DNA of 64,000 nt from JAJPKK01 sp963807015. Its GTDB lineage: Bacteria > Pseudomonadota > Alphaproteobacteria > Rhizobiales > Xanthobacteraceae. The notes beneath the pieces are model-generated. The model saw nothing but the letters and a program-made list of their open reading frames with translations. It was not told the DNA's origin and did no database searches. Of the stretch, positions 50,862 to 59,819 are shown piece after piece. How positions within the stretch are numbered: position 1 is the first letter of the stretch; the number at the start of each line of letters is the position of its first letter. The stretch lies in contig CAWEAS010000008.1 of NCBI GenBank assembly GCA_963807015.1, positions 434,001 to 498,000 on the forward strand. Reading direction: 5' to 3'. The position numbers and the translations under genes were made by a program.

Positions 50862-51869
50862 CTACTCCGTCCATCCGACAATGGGCGTGAACAGCTCGTC
50901 GATCGGCTTCGTTGCATGCAGGAAATGCTGGTCGACCAGGTAGCCCTGGAAGGCCTCGAGAATCTTCCGATTGGCTTCAAGGCCATAGGGCCACGGATCG
51001 GGCCCCATGAGTTCGTCCATCTCGGCGATCTCATCGAACAGCCAAGGCAGCATGGTGCGCTGCGCGCCGGAGAAGCGCATCTGTCTGAGGGCCCAGGCTT
51101 TTGATTGCTGGCACGCCTTGTAAAGGCTTTCGGCGATCCAGGGCTGTGCTTGGTAAAGCCCCTCGCGGATCACCAGCGTGTGCATGATCGGGTGAAAACC
51201 GGTGCGGCGATAGAAATCCTTCTCGCGCGCCCGGTAGTCGGGAAAGAGACGGGCGACGTTGCGGCCGCGGTCGAACGACGCGGGACGCCGCGCCCCGAAA
51301 TAGGCGTCGATCTGGCCGGCTTCGAGCATGTCGCTCAATGTCTGCTCCGCACCGATCAGTTCGAGCCGTAATTCGCCGACCGGGCGCAAATCCATGTCGT
51401 GGTCCGCCGCCCGCGGCTCGTTCACGCCGCCTTCCACCCAACTGATGCGGTCGAGGTCGACGCCGTACTCATGCTGGAGAATGCCACGAATCCAGACGCC
51501 GGCGGTCTGCCGGTACTCCTGGACCCCCACCCGCTTGCCTTCCAGGTCGCGCGGATCGGCAACGCCCGCATTCTTGTTGATGAAAATGAAACCGTGCCGA
51601 AACAGGCGCGACGGAAAGACCGGAAGCGCAACAAAGGGAAACGGTCCGCGCGTTCGCATGATCGAGTAATGCGCGAGCGACATCTCGGCGATGTCGAACG
51701 ACTTGGTCTTGATCATGCGCGCGAAGATTTCCGGCGGCGACTGGATCGCGAGATAGCGAAGGTCTATTCCTTCCGGTTGCACCACGCCTTGCGCCAGCGC
51801 TTCCATCCGGTCGTACGGACCGCACGCCATCGTCAATTGCAGACGCCCAGCCACTCCCCTGTCCTCCAA
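50862..51869 (-). CDS. 4,5-dihydroxyphthalate-decarboxylase-like / binding-protein-fold protein
   Basis: 335 residues. LTMACGPYDRMEALAQG, PEGIDLRYLAI, RMIKTKSFDIAEMSLAHY, ALPVFPSRLFRHGFIFIN, DLEGKRVGVQEYRQTAGVWI and WVEGGVNEP match the family that includes 4,5-dihydroxyphthalate decarboxylase and related NMT1-like binding proteins. No signal peptide is evident, which favours an enzyme-like or intracellular role over a solute receptor. Immediately upstream of the Rieske pair on the same strand, 90 bases apart, so probably cotranscribed. Substrate uncertain. Confidence 0.75.
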   Translation of the reverse strand: MEDRGVAGRLQLTMACGPYDRMEALAQGVVQPEGIDLRYLAIQSPPEIFARMIKTKSFDIAEMSLAHYSIMRTRGPFPFVALPVFPSRLFRHGFIFINKNAGVADPRDLEGKRVGVQEYRQTAGVWIRGILQHEYGVDLDRISWVEGGVNEPRAADHDMDLRPVGELRLELIGAEQTLSDMLEAGQIDAYFGARRPASFDRGRNVARLFPDYRAREKDFYRRTGFHPIMHTLVIREGLYQAQPWIAESLYKACQQSKAWALRQMRFSGAQRTMLPWLFDEIAEMDELMGPDPWPYGLEANRKILEAFQGYLVDQHFLHATKPIDELFTPIVGWTE

Positions 51870-51917
51870 CTCCGCCTTGTGTTGCCAACGCCGACGCGGG
51901 GCGAGAGCGCCGCGCTG

Positions 51918-52919
51918 TCAATCCAACCGCGCCGGGTAGCGGACGAGCTGGCATAGCACGCCGCCCGGTTCGCCGAGAACGTGCGCCAGTTGCGCCGGTA
52001 GATTGTGGAAGTCGATTGCCGGCGCGAGCAGGTGGTCGAGCACGGGATCGGCGAGGAGCGCGACGGCCGCTGCCATCCGGCGGCGGTGCGACCAACGCGG
52101 CCGGCGCGACGCCGCGACCTGGCCGACCTGGCTCGATATGAGGCGCAGGCGGCGACTGTGGAACGCCTCGCCGAGCGCAACTTCGACGGCGCCCGCGCCA
52201 TACCAGCTCAGTTCGACGACGGTCGCCTCTTCGCCCGCGAGGTTGAGCGCGGTCGCGAGGCCACGAGCGCTCGCGCTCGCATGGATCACGACGTCGCATT
52301 CGTCCGGCGCCGATGGCGGCAGCGCGAAATCGACGCCGAGCGCCGCGGCGATCTCGGCGCGCTGCGGCCGCACATCGATGAGCGTGACCTCGGCGCCCGG
52401 CAGCTTGGCGGCGAGATAGGCGCAGAGCGAGCCAACCACGCCGGCGCCAACCACCGCGATGCGGTCGGCCGGACCGGGCGCCGCATCCCAGATGGCATTG
52501 AGTGCGGTTTCCATGTTGGCGGCGAGCACGCCGCGCGCGGGCGGGACGTCCGCCGGCAACACCGCGACCCGGTCCGCCGGCACGGTGAACGCGGTCTGGT
52601 GGGGATGCAGCACGAAGGCCTCACGGCCGCGCAGATGGCCAGGGCCGTCAACGATGTGACCGACGATCGAGTAGCCGTACTTCACCGGGAACGGAAACTC
52701 GCCCGCCATGAACGGCGCGCGCATGCGGCCATGTTCGCTTGCGGGCACGCGTCCGGTGAATACGAGACGCTCGGTGCCGCGGCTGATCCCGCTGTAGAGC
52801 GCGCGAATCTCGACCTCGCCGGAACCGGCCGGACCGATCGTCTCAGACCGGATCTCCGCCTGGCTCGCACCCACATACCACAGGGCCTCGGCGACCCGCT
52901 CTCGTGCCTGATCCCCCAA
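51918..52919 (-). CDS. Medium-chain dehydrogenase (zinc-type fold, zinc site not kept)
   Basis: 333 residues. The MDR fold is clear: ALYSGISRGTERLVFTGRVP near residue 40, YGYSIVGHIVDGPGHLRG, VLAANMETALNAIWDA and the Rossmann motif IAVVGAGVVGSLCAYLAAKL with LIDVRPQRAEIAAA. The catalytic Cys of zinc alcohol dehydrogenases is replaced in the SGISRGTE segment, so it may be zinc-free. SGISRGTE resembles BchC-type dehydrogenases. It may complete the pterin/pyrimidine pathway set at 40-46 kb, as related dehydrogenases seem to do elsewhere; that is memory-based inference. Confidence 0.82.
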   Translation of the reverse strand: MGDQARERVAEALWYVGASQAEIRSETIGPAGSGEVEIRALYSGISRGTERLVFTGRVPASEHGRMRAPFMAGEFPFPVKYGYSIVGHIVDGPGHLRGREAFVLHPHQTAFTVPADRVAVLPADVPPARGVLAANMETALNAIWDAAPGPADRIAVVGAGVVGSLCAYLAAKLPGAEVTLIDVRPQRAEIAAALGVDFALPPSAPDECDVVIHASASARGLATALNLAGEEATVVELSWYGAGAVEVALGEAFHSRRLRLISSQVGQVAASRRPRWSHRRRMAAAVALLADPVLDHLLAPAIDFHNLPAQLAHVLGEPGGVLCQLVRYPARLD

Positions 52920-53075
52920 CTGATCCTCGCGTCGAATTTGAAGTTCCCGGAATTGGATTGCATCAGCCGCATGTCAATTTTGACTTTGGCTTTCGGCTTT
53001 TAGCCTTGGACTTGGAAACGTCGCACCAGCTATATTTCAGCAGAGCTGGGGGTCCTTTCCAAAGCCTTTTTCTCG

Positions 53076-55730
53076 ATGACCGAGTCACACGCGGGCGCGT
53101 CAGCCCTGCCCAAGCTTGTCGTGCGCCCGTCGCCCGCCGGGGGGCGTCGCATTCTGTTTGCCGGCCTCGTCATCGCAACCATCGTTGCGGTGATGTGGCT
53201 CACGGGCATTGCCCTTGCCGAAAATGGGCTCGATGCGCTCGATATCGTTCTGCTCTGCCTGTTTCTCGTGACCTTGCCGTGGACGGTGATCGGATTCTGG
53301 AACGCCGCGATCGGATTCGCGGTCCTGCGCTTTGCCGATGACCCGTCGGTGGCAGTCACGCCCGCGGCGGCCCGAGTCCGCGGCGACGAGCCGATCACGG
53401 CATCGGTCGCCCTGCTTGCGTGCATCCGCAACGAGGACCCTGAGCGCGTCATTCGCAATCTCTCGCCGATGCTTGAAGGGCTCGCGCCGTTTGGCGAGCG
53501 CTTTCATCTCTATCTCTTGAGCGACACGCCCGATGGCGCGGCCGCAGCCGCGGAGGAGGCAAGCTACGCCGCCCTCGCGGCGACGTGGCGCGACCGCATT
53601 GCCGTGACCTATCGGCGGCGCAGCGACAACGCCGGTTTCAAGGCGGGCAATATTCGCGACTTTTGCCTGCGCTGGGGCGGCCAGCATGATTTCGCCGTCA
53701 CGCTCGACGCGGACAGCTTCATCCCGGCCTCCGCAATCCTGCGCATGGTCCGCATCATGCAGGTCTCGCCGGAGATCGGCATCCTGCAGGGTCTCGTGAT
53801 CGGCATGCCGTCGACCAGCGCGTTCGCGCGCCTCTTCCAGTTCGGCATGCGGTTTGCGATGTGGTCCTATACGATCGGCAGCGCGTGGTGGCAGGCCGAT
53901 TGCGGCCCTCATTGGGGGCACAACTCGGTGCTACGGCTCAAGCCTTTCACCGCCCACTGCCATATCCCACCGCTGCCCGAAGGCGCCTTCCTTGCCGACC
54001 GGCTCGGCGGCCACGTGCTGAGCCACGACCAGATCGAGGCGGTGACGATGCGCCGCGCCGGGTACGAGGTGCGCGTACTGCCCGAGGAGCAGCTTGGCTG
54101 GGAGGAAAACCCGCCGACGCTCCTGGAATTCATTCGCCGCGACGTCAGGTGGTGCCAGGGCAATATGCAATATTGGCACTTCCTGACTTGGCCGGGATTG
54201 AAGTTCGTCAGCCGATATCAGCTTGGCCTCGCGATCCTGATGTTTCTCGGCTCGCCGGCGTGGATGGCACTTTTGGTCCTCAGCACCATCGGCGTGGTGC
54301 GCGCCGAGCGGCCATCGGCGTTCATCGCGCCTCACGCGGGGCTAGCAGTCCTCGCCATTTTCCTGGTGATGTGGTTTGCCCCCAGAATCGCCACCGTGAT
54401 CGACGCGCTGATGCGGCCGCCAACGAGGGCGCGCTACGGCGGCGCACCGCGGTTCCTCGTCAACGTCTTCACGGAAGCCTTATTCTGTCTCCTGCTGCTG
54501 CCGATCACGTGGTTTGCGCACAGCGTGTTCATGGCATCGCTGATTTTCGGCGGCAGTGTCGGCTGGGGCGGCCAGGCGCGCGATGATCACGCGGTGCCGG
54601 TGCGGGACGCCTTCGCGGCGCTGTGGCCGCAAACGGCCCTCGGCTGCGCGTGCCTCGGCGCGCTTGCGGTCGCGGCCCCTGCCGCTGTTCCCTATGCGCT
54701 GCTCATCGCCGGCGGGCTCGCGCTCGCGGTGCCGTTGTGTGTCTTCACCGCGAGCCCGGCGGTCGGTGCCGCTTTAACGCGCGCCGGCATCGCCCGCCTG
54801 CCAGAGGAGATCTCGCCCTCCCCGCTCGACGCGTTGGGCCTCAAGGCGCTCGCGGGGCGGCACGTGCACCCTCCCCTGAAGGGGGAGGGTCGGGGTGGGG
54901 GGTCGGGAGGCTACGGCAACGACGTGCCACATCTCGCGACCTCCACCCCCGACCCCTCCCCACAAGGGGGAGGGGAGACAAAGTGGCTCGACAGCCTGCA
55001 AACGGCACGCGGGGTGGTGCGATCGTTGAGCATCTATTACCGCGGGCGGCGGCGGCGTCAGGAGCTTGATCGCCATTACGCGCGCTTTATCACGGAGGGC
55101 GACCTCGTATTCGATATCGGCGGGCACGTCGGTGACCGCGTTGCCGCGTTTCGGCGTCTGGGCGCGAACGTCGTTGTTCTCGAGCCGCAGCCGGCGCTTG
55201 CGACGACGCTGCGGCTCCTCTACGGGCTCGACGAATCGGTGACGGTTGTGGAAGCGGCTGTCGGCGCGTGCGAAGGCCGGGTCGCGCTGCGGCTCAATCT
55301 CGCGAATCCCACCGTGTCCACGGCCTCGAAAGAGTTCGTGGCCGCGGCGCGCGACGCGCCCGGCTGGGAAGACCAGCAATGGACGCGCACGATCGACGTC
55401 GCGATGACCACGCTCGACGCCCTCATCGTGCGCCACGGCATGCCGCGCTTCATCAAGATCGATGTGGAAGGTTTCGAGGCCGAGGCACTGGCCGGCCTTG
55501 GCGCGCCGGTGCCGGCGTTGTCATTCGAGTTCACGACCATTCAGCGCGACGTCGCCCATGCCGCCCTCGCGCGCTGCCGCGCGCTTGGATATGGCGGCTT
55601 CGCGGCCTCATTAGGTGAGAGCCTCACCTTCGTTCACGACCGCAGGCTCAATGCCGACGAGGTCGCGGCCTGGATCGATGAACTCGCGGACGAGGCGAAT
55701 TCCGGCGACATCTATGCGATGCTCGGCTGA
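53076..55730 (+). CDS. OpgH-type glucosyltransferase joined to an FkbM methyltransferase
   Basis: 884 residues. To about residue 600 it is a GT2 membrane glucosyltransferase like OpgH/MdoH: helices near 25-80, LYLLSDTPDGAA, AVTLDADSFIP, QADCGPHWGHNSVLRLKPF, RRDVRWCQGNMQYWHFL, further helices 390-590. Residues about 598-632 (RHVHPPLKGEGRG... SPQGGGETKW) come from a family D repeat at 54867-54982. After that an FkbM-type SAM methyltransferase follows: VFDIGGHVGDRVAAFRRLG, VVVLEPQPAL, FIKIDVEGFEAEAL. OpgH adds glucose to periplasmic glucans; here the methyltransferase may modify the same or another glycan. The joint looks like a repeat-mediated gene fusion. No opgG gene lies beside it. Confidence 0.88.
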   Translation: MTESHAGASALPKLVVRPSPAGGRRILFAGLVIATIVAVMWLTGIALAENGLDALDIVLLCLFLVTLPWTVIGFWNAAIGFAVLRFADDPSVAVTPAAARVRGDEPITASVALLACIRNEDPERVIRNLSPMLEGLAPFGERFHLYLLSDTPDGAAAAAEEASYAALAATWRDRIAVTYRRRSDNAGFKAGNIRDFCLRWGGQHDFAVTLDADSFIPASAILRMVRIMQVSPEIGILQGLVIGMPSTSAFARLFQFGMRFAMWSYTIGSAWWQADCGPHWGHNSVLRLKPFTAHCHIPPLPEGAFLADRLGGHVLSHDQIEAVTMRRAGYEVRVLPEEQLGWEENPPTLLEFIRRDVRWCQGNMQYWHFLTWPGLKFVSRYQLGLAILMFLGSPAWMALLVLSTIGVVRAERPSAFIAPHAGLAVLAIFLVMWFAPRIATVIDALMRPPTRARYGGAPRFLVNVFTEALFCLLLLPITWFAHSVFMASLIFGGSVGWGGQARDDHAVPVRDAFAALWPQTALGCACLGALAVAAPAAVPYALLIAGGLALAVPLCVFTASPAVGAALTRAGIARLPEEISPSPLDALGLKALAGRHVHPPLKGEGRGGGSGGYGNDVPHLATSTPDPSPQGGGETKWLDSLQTARGVVRSLSIYYRGRRRRQELDRHYARFITEGDLVFDIGGHVGDRVAAFRRLGANVVVLEPQPALATTLRLLYGLDESVTVVEAAVGACEGRVALRLNLANPTVSTASKEFVAAARDAPGWEDQQWTRTIDVAMTTLDALIVRHGMPRFIKIDVEGFEAEALAGLGAPVPALSFEFTTIQRDVAHAALARCRALGYGGFAASLGESLTFVHDRRLNADEVAAWIDELADEANSGDIYAMLG
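54867..54982. repeat. Family D palindromic repeat (copy 6), fusing two enzyme domains
   Basis: CACCCTCCCCTGAAGGGGGA at the left and CCCCTCCCCACAAGGGGGAG at the right, core GGAGGCTACGGCAACGACGT. The core is nearly the reverse complement of copy 5. It is open in the reading frame of the large gene and lies exactly at the boundary between the glucosyltransferase and methyltransferase domains. Confidence 0.92.
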
Positions 55731-55773
55731 GCGGCCGCGCCGGTCTCATTGAGGCCCGCCACCGCGCACCGCA

Positions 55774-56706
55774 TCACCGCAGCTTGCGCAGGTCGCTGCG
55801 GATGCGCTCGCGGCTCGCGGCGGCCTCGCGTCGCGCCGCCAACATGCCTTTGATGAACGAGCCGACGTGGGCGCGCGTCGCCGACGAGCCCAGGTAACGC
55901 ACCGCCTGCTCGCCGAACAGACGTCGCTTCTCCGACCGCGGATCGATGTAGCTCGCCTCTCCCGCGAATGCCGCATCGCTGCGCTCGCGCCATTCGCCGA
56001 TCCGGCTCAGCGCTTCGTAAAGCTCCCGCCCCGCCTCGAAGCCGCTGCGGCGCTCTCCGGCGTGGCGGAGTTGGACGGCCCTGTCCGATGAAATCACATG
56101 CGTGCGTCCCCGGGGGCGCAGCTGATCGAGTACCGCCGAGAAGGCAAGATATTCCGCGCTCTGCGGAAAGGCATTGAACTTGAGATTGCCGCAGGCCTCG
56201 ACCCGCAGCCACAACAGGCTGGCGCAGAGACTTTTTGACCGCAACGCGCGCCAAAGCCGGCCGGGCGCCGCTTCGCGAGACGCAGCGATATCGTGGGCAA
56301 GGTGCTCATCGTCGACGGCGCGATGAACCAACGCGAGTTCACCCACCATATCCTGCCAGTTCTCGGCAGTTTCGCGCACCGAGACGAGATAGTCGGGACT
56401 GAGGACGATGCCCTCAGGAACGAAGACCACGATGTCGGCGCGCTGGGCGATGGCGCGGAAGCCATCAGCGATCGGCAGCGCATCGCCGCTTTCCGCGGGC
56501 ATGATCCGCAGCCCGCGCGGGGATGACGGATTGCTCGCAGCATCCGAATAGACGTACGTGCGCAGCTTGGAGACCGCGAGCACCGTCGCATCCAGTGCGT
56601 CGGGCAAACGCGCGATCGATTGCAGCGTCGCATCCATGAGGCGGCGATCCGTCCGCGCCAGCGCGACGATCCCGTAGCGCAGACCAGGCGCGCCCGGCTC
56701 AGCCAT
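55774..56706 (-). CDS. Uncharacterised glycosyltransferase-like protein
   Basis: About 310 residues from ATG 56706 (MAEPGAPGLRYGIVALARTD), overlapping the upstream glycosyltransferase stop by eight bases. LRYGIVALARTDRRLMDATL and IVVFVPEGIVLSPDYLVSVR resemble a GT-A fold with a shifted acidic motif; the C-terminal half is helical and Arg-rich (SFIKGMLAARREAAASRERI). I do not recognise a family with confidence. Its tight coupling to a glycosyltransferase and the nearby OpgH-FkbM gene suggest a glycan role. Confidence 0.55.
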   Translation of the reverse strand: MAEPGAPGLRYGIVALARTDRRLMDATLQSIARLPDALDATVLAVSKLRTYVYSDAASNPSSPRGLRIMPAESGDALPIADGFRAIAQRADIVVFVPEGIVLSPDYLVSVRETAENWQDMVGELALVHRAVDDEHLAHDIAASREAAPGRLWRALRSKSLCASLLWLRVEACGNLKFNAFPQSAEYLAFSAVLDQLRPRGRTHVISSDRAVQLRHAGERRSGFEAGRELYEALSRIGEWRERSDAAFAGEASYIDPRSEKRRLFGEQAVRYLGSSATRAHVGSFIKGMLAARREAAASRERIRSDLRKLR

Positions 56707-57799
56707 GGGAGGAGCCCGCGACACGCTGTTCCGAACGTGCGGACACCAGCCGCTGAAGGGCAGCGGCAAAGCCTTGCGCCACGATGGTCGGATGGGTCTT
56801 CGCGATCGCCGGACCACCCGCAGCCAGCAGCACAGGCTTGTCCTGCCAGGACTGGCCGATAAGGTTCATCGCATTGGCCAGGTGGTAGACGCTTCCGGCA
56901 GCGAACATCACACCATGCCGGCCGTATTCGATCAGCTCGGCGGCGCCGCCGCAATCCGGCACGATCACCGATTTGCCGGCCCGCAATGCCGCGATGACCG
57001 CCGGCGCAGCGGCGTCGTCATAGGCGGGCACCACCAGCACATCGATGGTCCCGAGAAATTCGTCGATGCCGCGCGCTTCAACGACCGTCATCGGTCCCGG
57101 CTCGCGGGGCAAATGCCTTGCCGCGACACGTATCCGTATGGCGTCGCGCCGCCCGGTAAGATCGATTGCACGCGCGACGAAGGCAAAGAGATCGCCCGAC
57201 GCGCCGGGGTCATAGATACCAAACACCGGCTCGCCGCCCGCCGCTCGCGGCGTCGGCGCCGGGGAGGCACCGGACCGTTCGACCGGCGGCGGCAGGATCA
57301 CGGAAAACGTTGCATTGGAAAACCAGCCGGCGGCGATCAGGCGCCCCGCCGCGGCCCGGCTGGTGCCGATCACAGCCCCGACATGACGGCTTGCGCGCTT
57401 CGCTCGTGCCACCGCGAAGGTCCATCCTGCGACCGGGCGCGTCTGCGTCTCGCCGCCACGCCAGGACGACACGCAATGCGCCAAGGGCACATCAAGAGCA
57501 GTCGCCATCGGCCAGATCGCCGCGAGGCGCGTTTCCATCCCAAACGTCTGGATTGCGTCCGGCCGTTCGCCGGCAATGAGGTCACAAAGACCGGCCGCAG
57601 AGGAGCGCAGCAGATCGGCTCCGCCGAACGTCGGTCCGACCATCGCATCCCCATGCGGCGTCACCGCAATCATGAGTGGGGTGGAACCCGCGATGCGCAA
57701 GCCTGCGGCAAAACTCGCCGTCGCGAAGGGAGCGATGATGTCGTCGCCGCCGTCCGAGCCGTCGGTTGCAAATATGATTGCGACCTTAATCGCGGGCAT
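56699..57799 (-). CDS. GT-B glycosyltransferase-like protein
   Basis: 366 residues. VAIIFATDGSDGGDDIIAPF at the start, ATALDVPLAHCVSSWRGG, GEPVFGIYDPGASGDLFAFV (donor-domain linker), DVLVVPAYDDAAAPAVIAAL and KSVIVPDCGGAAELIEYGRH, the usual GT4 donor-binding motif. No membrane segment. First gene of a two-gene leftward operon. The substrate is unknown. Confidence 0.75.
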   Translation of the reverse strand: MPAIKVAIIFATDGSDGGDDIIAPFATASFAAGLRIAGSTPLMIAVTPHGDAMVGPTFGGADLLRSSAAGLCDLIAGERPDAIQTFGMETRLAAIWPMATALDVPLAHCVSSWRGGETQTRPVAGWTFAVARAKRASRHVGAVIGTSRAAAGRLIAAGWFSNATFSVILPPPVERSGASPAPTPRAAGGEPVFGIYDPGASGDLFAFVARAIDLTGRRDAIRIRVAARHLPREPGPMTVVEARGIDEFLGTIDVLVVPAYDDAAAPAVIAALRAGKSVIVPDCGGAAELIEYGRHGVMFAAGSVYHLANAMNLIGQSWQDKPVLLAAGGPAIAKTHPTIVAQGFAAALQRLVSARSEQRVAGSSHG

Positions 57800-58034
57800 G
57801 AGACTAGCGATCCCGAGGCGCCGGATATCCGGCGCAGACGTTATTCAAACGCGCAACACAACGGAAGAACCCGATTCTTCCACGGCCAATCTAACATTTC
57901 GTTCCACCTCCCGGGATTTGCGGAGGGCGCCGGGGCTGCGATTGCATCAAGCCGCGGGTTCCGGACGGTTAACGGGGCTTTAACGTCTTTGCGCGCATTT
58001 TCGAACAATATCTTCCGATCCTGCGGGCTCCGCC

Positions 58035-58337
58035 ATGCGCATCCTCGTCGTCCTTGCGGCGATCTCTGCCTTCTCGTTCCACGCGGCGGCCGCCGAAACC
58101 AAGATCTTCATCATCGAGAACCATCGCGACGGCTATGGCGTCGACCAGTGCCTCGCAAGCGGCGCGAACTGCGGGAAGCAGGTGGCGAGCGCCTACTGCC
58201 AGGCGCGCAAATTCGAGGGGGCGGTCTCGTTCCGCAAAGTCGACCCCGACGAGATCACCGGCGGCAACGGCAACGTCGAAGCAAGCTGCCGCAGCAGCCT
58301 GTGCACCGAATATGTCGCCATCGAGTGCTCACGCTGA
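58035..58337 (+). CDS. Small secreted Cys-containing protein
   Basis: 100 residues. Signal peptide (MRILVVLAAISAFSFHAAAA) then a mature part of about 80 residues with six Cys (DQCLASGANCGKQVASAYCQ; EASCRSSLCTEYVAIECS), suggesting disulfides in the periplasm. ENHRDGYGVDQC and FRKVDPDEITGG are distinctive. No function recognised. Stands alone before a convergent glycosyltransferase gene. Confidence 0.75.
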   Translation: MRILVVLAAISAFSFHAAAAETKIFIIENHRDGYGVDQCLASGANCGKQVASAYCQARKFEGAVSFRKVDPDEITGGNGNVEASCRSSLCTEYVAIECSR

Positions 58338-58410
58338 GAGGCCGCAGCGGCCGACCCTTTACTCAGTGATCGTGCGCAGCAATTCGCTTCTGCTTGAGGG
58401 GCGACGCCTC

Positions 58411-59625
58411 TTACTTGCCATCCTTCCGCGCCAACGGCAGATCGATGACGCCGAGCAGGAACAGCGTGAAGGCCAATTGCACGCCGATGGCGATGAAAAC
58501 CAGCGCGAAGGTGAGCACGCGCATGACGGCCGGCGCCGTCAGCGGACCGAAATCGACCAGCGCCCACTGCCACAGCGACCAGCCAACCCCACCAAGTCCG
58601 GCAACGACAATGCCGAGCGCGATCATCAACCCGCGCTCGAGCGGGACCGCGGCGAGCAGCGCATCCAGACGCCGCGTGCGCGGCAGGAGACCGTTGGCCG
58701 CCGCGAAATGCCGGGCGATGATGCCGAATGCCACGACTTGTACGCCGACGAGGATCGAGACCGCCGCAACCAGGAACGTGTGCTCGTCGAGCCCGAAGCC
58801 TTTCGTGATCATCAGCCGCCCGGGAAACAACGCCGCGCTTCCAATCACCCCGAGCACGATGAGGGCAAGGCCCGGGTAAAGGAACAGCCAGCGCGGGCTG
58901 AACAACAGGAGAAAACGCAAGTGCCGCCAGCCATCATGCCAAGTGCGCAAATGCGGCGGCCGCGACCTGCCGTCGACCGAAAGGGTCGTCGGCACTTCGG
59001 CAATGACGAGCCGTGCCAACGCGGCCCGCACCACCATCTCGCTCGCGAACTCCATGCCGGACGTGCGCAGGTTGAGCCGCGCAATGGCATCGCGGCGGAA
59101 ACCGCGCAAGCCGCAATGGAAATCGCGGATGGGAGCGTGGAAAAGGACCCGCCCGATCAGACTCAGGGCCGGATTGCCAAGATAGCGATGCAGGAACGGC
59201 ATCGCACCCGGCGCGATTCCGCCGGCAAACCGATTGCCCATGACGAGGTCGCAACCGCCGCGCAGTTTCTCGACAAACGCTTCGAGATTGGAGAAATCAT
59301 AGCTGTCGTCGGCATCGCCCATGACGACGAAGCGGCCGCGCGCCGCCATGATGCCGCCGCGCAGCGCAGCCCCATAGCCACGCTCCGTGACCGCGATCAC
59401 CCGCGCCCCGCTGCGTTCCGCCAACGCAACCGAGCCGTCGGTCGACCCGTTGTCCGCGACCAGCACCTCTCCGGCGATGCCGGTGCGCACGAGAAAGGCA
59501 CACGCCTTTGAAATGCAAGTCGCGAGCGTCTCCGCCTCATTGAGGCACGGCATGAGGATAGTGAGTTCGAGCGCTTCGGCCGCTTCGCCCGCTGTTTGGG
59601 ACGGCGATGAGCTCTCCTCACCCAT
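58411..59625 (-). CDS. Family 2 glycosyltransferase with membrane tail
   Basis: About 404 residues from ATG 59625; an ATG at 59649 is also in frame. GT-A domain: LTILMPCLNEAETLATCISK, GEVLVADNGSTDGSVALAER, RGYGAALRGGIMAARGRFVV, MGDADDSYDFSNLEAFVEKL and CGLRGFRRDAIARLNLRTSG, as in polyprenol-phosphate glucosyl/mannosyl transferases. C-terminal three to four helices (FLLLFSPRWLFLYPGLALIV; LFLLGVIDLPLARK). It likely makes a lipid-linked sugar for surface glycans. Divergent from the neighbouring membrane protein. Confidence 0.9.
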   Translation of the reverse strand: MGEESSSPSQTAGEAAEALELTILMPCLNEAETLATCISKACAFLVRTGIAGEVLVADNGSTDGSVALAERSGARVIAVTERGYGAALRGGIMAARGRFVVMGDADDSYDFSNLEAFVEKLRGGCDLVMGNRFAGGIAPGAMPFLHRYLGNPALSLIGRVLFHAPIRDFHCGLRGFRRDAIARLNLRTSGMEFASEMVVRAALARLVIAEVPTTLSVDGRSRPPHLRTWHDGWRHLRFLLLFSPRWLFLYPGLALIVLGVIGSAALFPGRLMITKGFGLDEHTFLVAAVSILVGVQVVAFGIIARHFAAANGLLPRTRRLDALLAAVPLERGLMIALGIVVAGLGGVGWSLWQWALVDFGPLTAPAVMRVLTFALVFIAIGVQLAFTLFLLGVIDLPLARKDGK

Positions 59626-59819
59626 CAAGACTTCGCTTGACCAAGCCATCGTCGCTCACCGACCTCGCGGCGCAATCCCCTCGCCCGTGTTTTCATTGCT
59701 ATTGTCACACGCTCCCCTCTGTTCGCACGGAAACCTGACTGTATAAAAACCGACGTTGGAGCTATATTCGTGCGGCACGAGATAACCGTCAGCGCATATT
59801 TCACCGACAACAAGCACGT

